Positions 15,037-16,172 of a stretch of 16,172 bases of DNA are shown in pieces. Origin of the DNA: Lutibacter sp. UBA4458 (GTDB lineage Bacteria; Bacteroidota; Bacteroidia; Flavobacteriales; Flavobacteriaceae); assembly GCA_002390165.1 (NCBI GenBank), contig DGOU01000105.1, positions 1 to 16,172 on the forward strand, in the 5' to 3' direction. Below the pieces are notes generated by a model that ran no database searches, had not been told where the DNA came from, and saw only the letters and a program-made list of their open reading frames with translations. Numbering within the stretch: the stretch's first letter is position 1; each line of letters opens with the position of its first letter. Both the position numbers and the translations under genes were made by a program.

Positions 15037-16172
15037 ATGGACTCAAAAAATGAAACACCTACTCCAGAAAAAAATCTAAATTCAAACCCAGAATTTAAAA
15101 CGGTTTGGACAGTAATAAAGGATTTTATCTATAATTTATTAGATATAAGGCATGGTACGGATAAAAAAGGAACTATTGAAGATATAAAAAACAATATTTC
15201 TATTAAAGGTCATACAGCCTGGGTACTAATATTTTCTATTTTAATTGCTTCTATTGGACTAAATATTAGTTCTACCGCAGTGGTTATTGGCGCAATGCTT
15301 ATATCTCCTCTAATGGGTCCAATATTAGGAGTTGGCTTATCTATTGGCATTAATGATATTGACACCTTAAAACGCTCTTTAATAAATTTAGGCGTTATGA
15401 TGGGATTAAGTATTGGAACCTCTTTTCTATTTTTTTTAATTCCAATATTTAGAAATGAAACTCCAGAAATTTTAGCCAGAACTGCACCTGATGTACGTGA
15501 TGTTTTTATTGCCATAGCAGGTGGTTTAGCCTTAATTGTTGCTTTAAGTAGAAGAAGTCAACAAACTAATACCGTTGCAGGGGTTGCTATAGCAACCGCA
15601 TTAATGCCTCCGCTTTGCACAGCTGGTTATGGACTAGCAACATGGAATTTAGCCTATTTTGGTGGTGCATTATTTTTATTTACTATTAACACTATTTTTA
15701 TTGCTTTAGCAACCTTTGTAATTGTAAAATATTTGAGGTTTCCAATGCTCAAGTATATAAACTCAATTAAAAGAAAAAGAATTGCAAGAATAGTATCCTT
15801 TGTTGCTTTATTAGTTTTTGCAGGTAGTATTTATTTATTTTTAAATCTGTTTAATAAAAATCAATTTAAACAGTCCGCACAAAACTTAATTAACGATATT
15901 AAAAAAAGTGGCATTAGCATTATTGATGAAATTGATGAAAACATTAACTATAACAATAAGAGTATTAAATTGGTAGTATATGGTACTAAATTATCAAATA
16001 AAAAAATAGAAAATTGGAAATCTAAGTTACCAAATTATGGATTAGAAAACACACAATTAATTATTCAACAAGGTCAAGATGATTCTGATGTGCGAAATGA
16101 GATAAAAACTTTAACGGATTTATATTCCCAAAATCAAAAAATAATTACCTCAAGAGATGAATCTATAAAAGG
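15037..16172 (+). CDS. DUF389 multi-pass membrane protein, partial (cut by right edge)
   Basis: The frame is open from ATG 15037 to the window end (378 codons visible). After an acidic and polar 55-residue N-terminus there are about seven predicted membrane segments (near 60-77, 81-103, 116-137, 154-170, 178-200, 206-231 and 250-271). The family hallmarks are the glycine/proline-rich segment GAMLISPLMGPILG (85-98), APDVRDVFIAIAGG (150-163) and GVAIATALMPPLC (182-194). DUF389 proteins are widespread inner-membrane proteins without an established function; transport is often assumed. After residue 272 a soluble domain begins, and it is truncated by the window. It is likely the last or a late gene of the run that includes manC. 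Confidence 0.88.
   Translation, partial: MDSKNETPTPEKNLNSNPEFKTVWTVIKDFIYNLLDIRHGTDKKGTIEDIKNNISIKGHTAWVLIFSILIASIGLNISSTAVVIGAMLISPLMGPILGVGLSIGINDIDTLKRSLINLGVMMGLSIGTSFLFFLIPIFRNETPEILARTAPDVRDVFIAIAGGLALIVALSRRSQQTNTVAGVAIATALMPPLCTAGYGLATWNLAYFGGALFLFTINTIFIALATFVIVKYLRFPMLKYINSIKRKRIARIVSFVALLVFAGSIYLFLNLFNKNQFKQSAQNLINDIKKSGISIIDEIDENINYNNKSIKLVVYGTKLSNKKIENWKSKLPNYGLENTQLIIQQGQDDSDVRNEIKTLTDLYSQNQKIITSRDESIK

Noticed and set aside
15030..15040. Hairpin CCAT-TGC-ATGG at the DUF389 start codon
   Set aside because: A 4-bp stem with a 3-nt loop is too weak to claim translational control.
15210..15515. Open frame of 101 codons on the minus strand
   Set aside because: It is antisense to membrane segments of the DUF389 gene, which has clear family motifs in its own frame.

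Overview
The window is AT-rich DNA from a member of the Bacteroidota, most likely a flavobacterium. Four lines of evidence support this. Several genes have the Bacteroidota promoter form (TTTG or TTTA, about 18 nt, then TAnnTTTG) upstream. It carries a giant secreted VWA/PKD-like protein of the flavobacterial surface type. It has a zinc-free type B ribosomal protein L31. It has lipoproteins with short flavobacterial signal peptides. No rRNA, tRNA, CRISPR array, insertion sequence or prophage gene was seen.

Left part (1-2771, minus strand): a two-gene secretion unit. A small exported beta-rich protein is followed 47 bp later by a very large exported VWA adhesin-like protein that runs off the left edge. 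The promoter lies about 115 bp upstream, among repeated G/C tracts. The 514-bp gap to the next gene is otherwise AT-rich and apparently non-coding.

Middle left (3079-5448, plus strand): pdhA and pdhC, encoding the E1 alpha and E2 subunits of pyruvate dehydrogenase. They are one base apart, with a consensus promoter in front and a strong hairpin terminator behind. The E1 beta gene is not next to them.

Middle (5472-9619, minus strand): the most distinctive block. A regulator combining a DUF4242 (nickel-binding-like) domain, a degenerate nucleotide-cyclase domain and an AraC-type DNA-binding domain is followed by a branch-1 nitrilase, a group 1 truncated haemoglobin with an altered distal haem pocket, and a berberine-bridge-type FAD oxidase. 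The order and common strand suggest a regulated catabolic or detoxification unit acting on nitriles, cyanohydrins, cyanide or aldoximes. The substrate cannot be read from the sequence.

Right part (9650-16172): rpmE (minus) and a six-gene plus-strand run diverge from two promoters that lie almost exactly on top of each other. The run encodes a glutaminyl-peptide cyclotransferase lipoprotein, a beta-helix lipoprotein, an SDR dehydrogenase, a SprT-like protein, mannose-1-phosphate guanylyltransferase (GDP-mannose supply) and a DUF389 membrane protein cut by the right edge. Gaps inside the run are 41, 4, 3, 10 and 15 bp, so it is probably one transcription unit of housekeeping and envelope genes.
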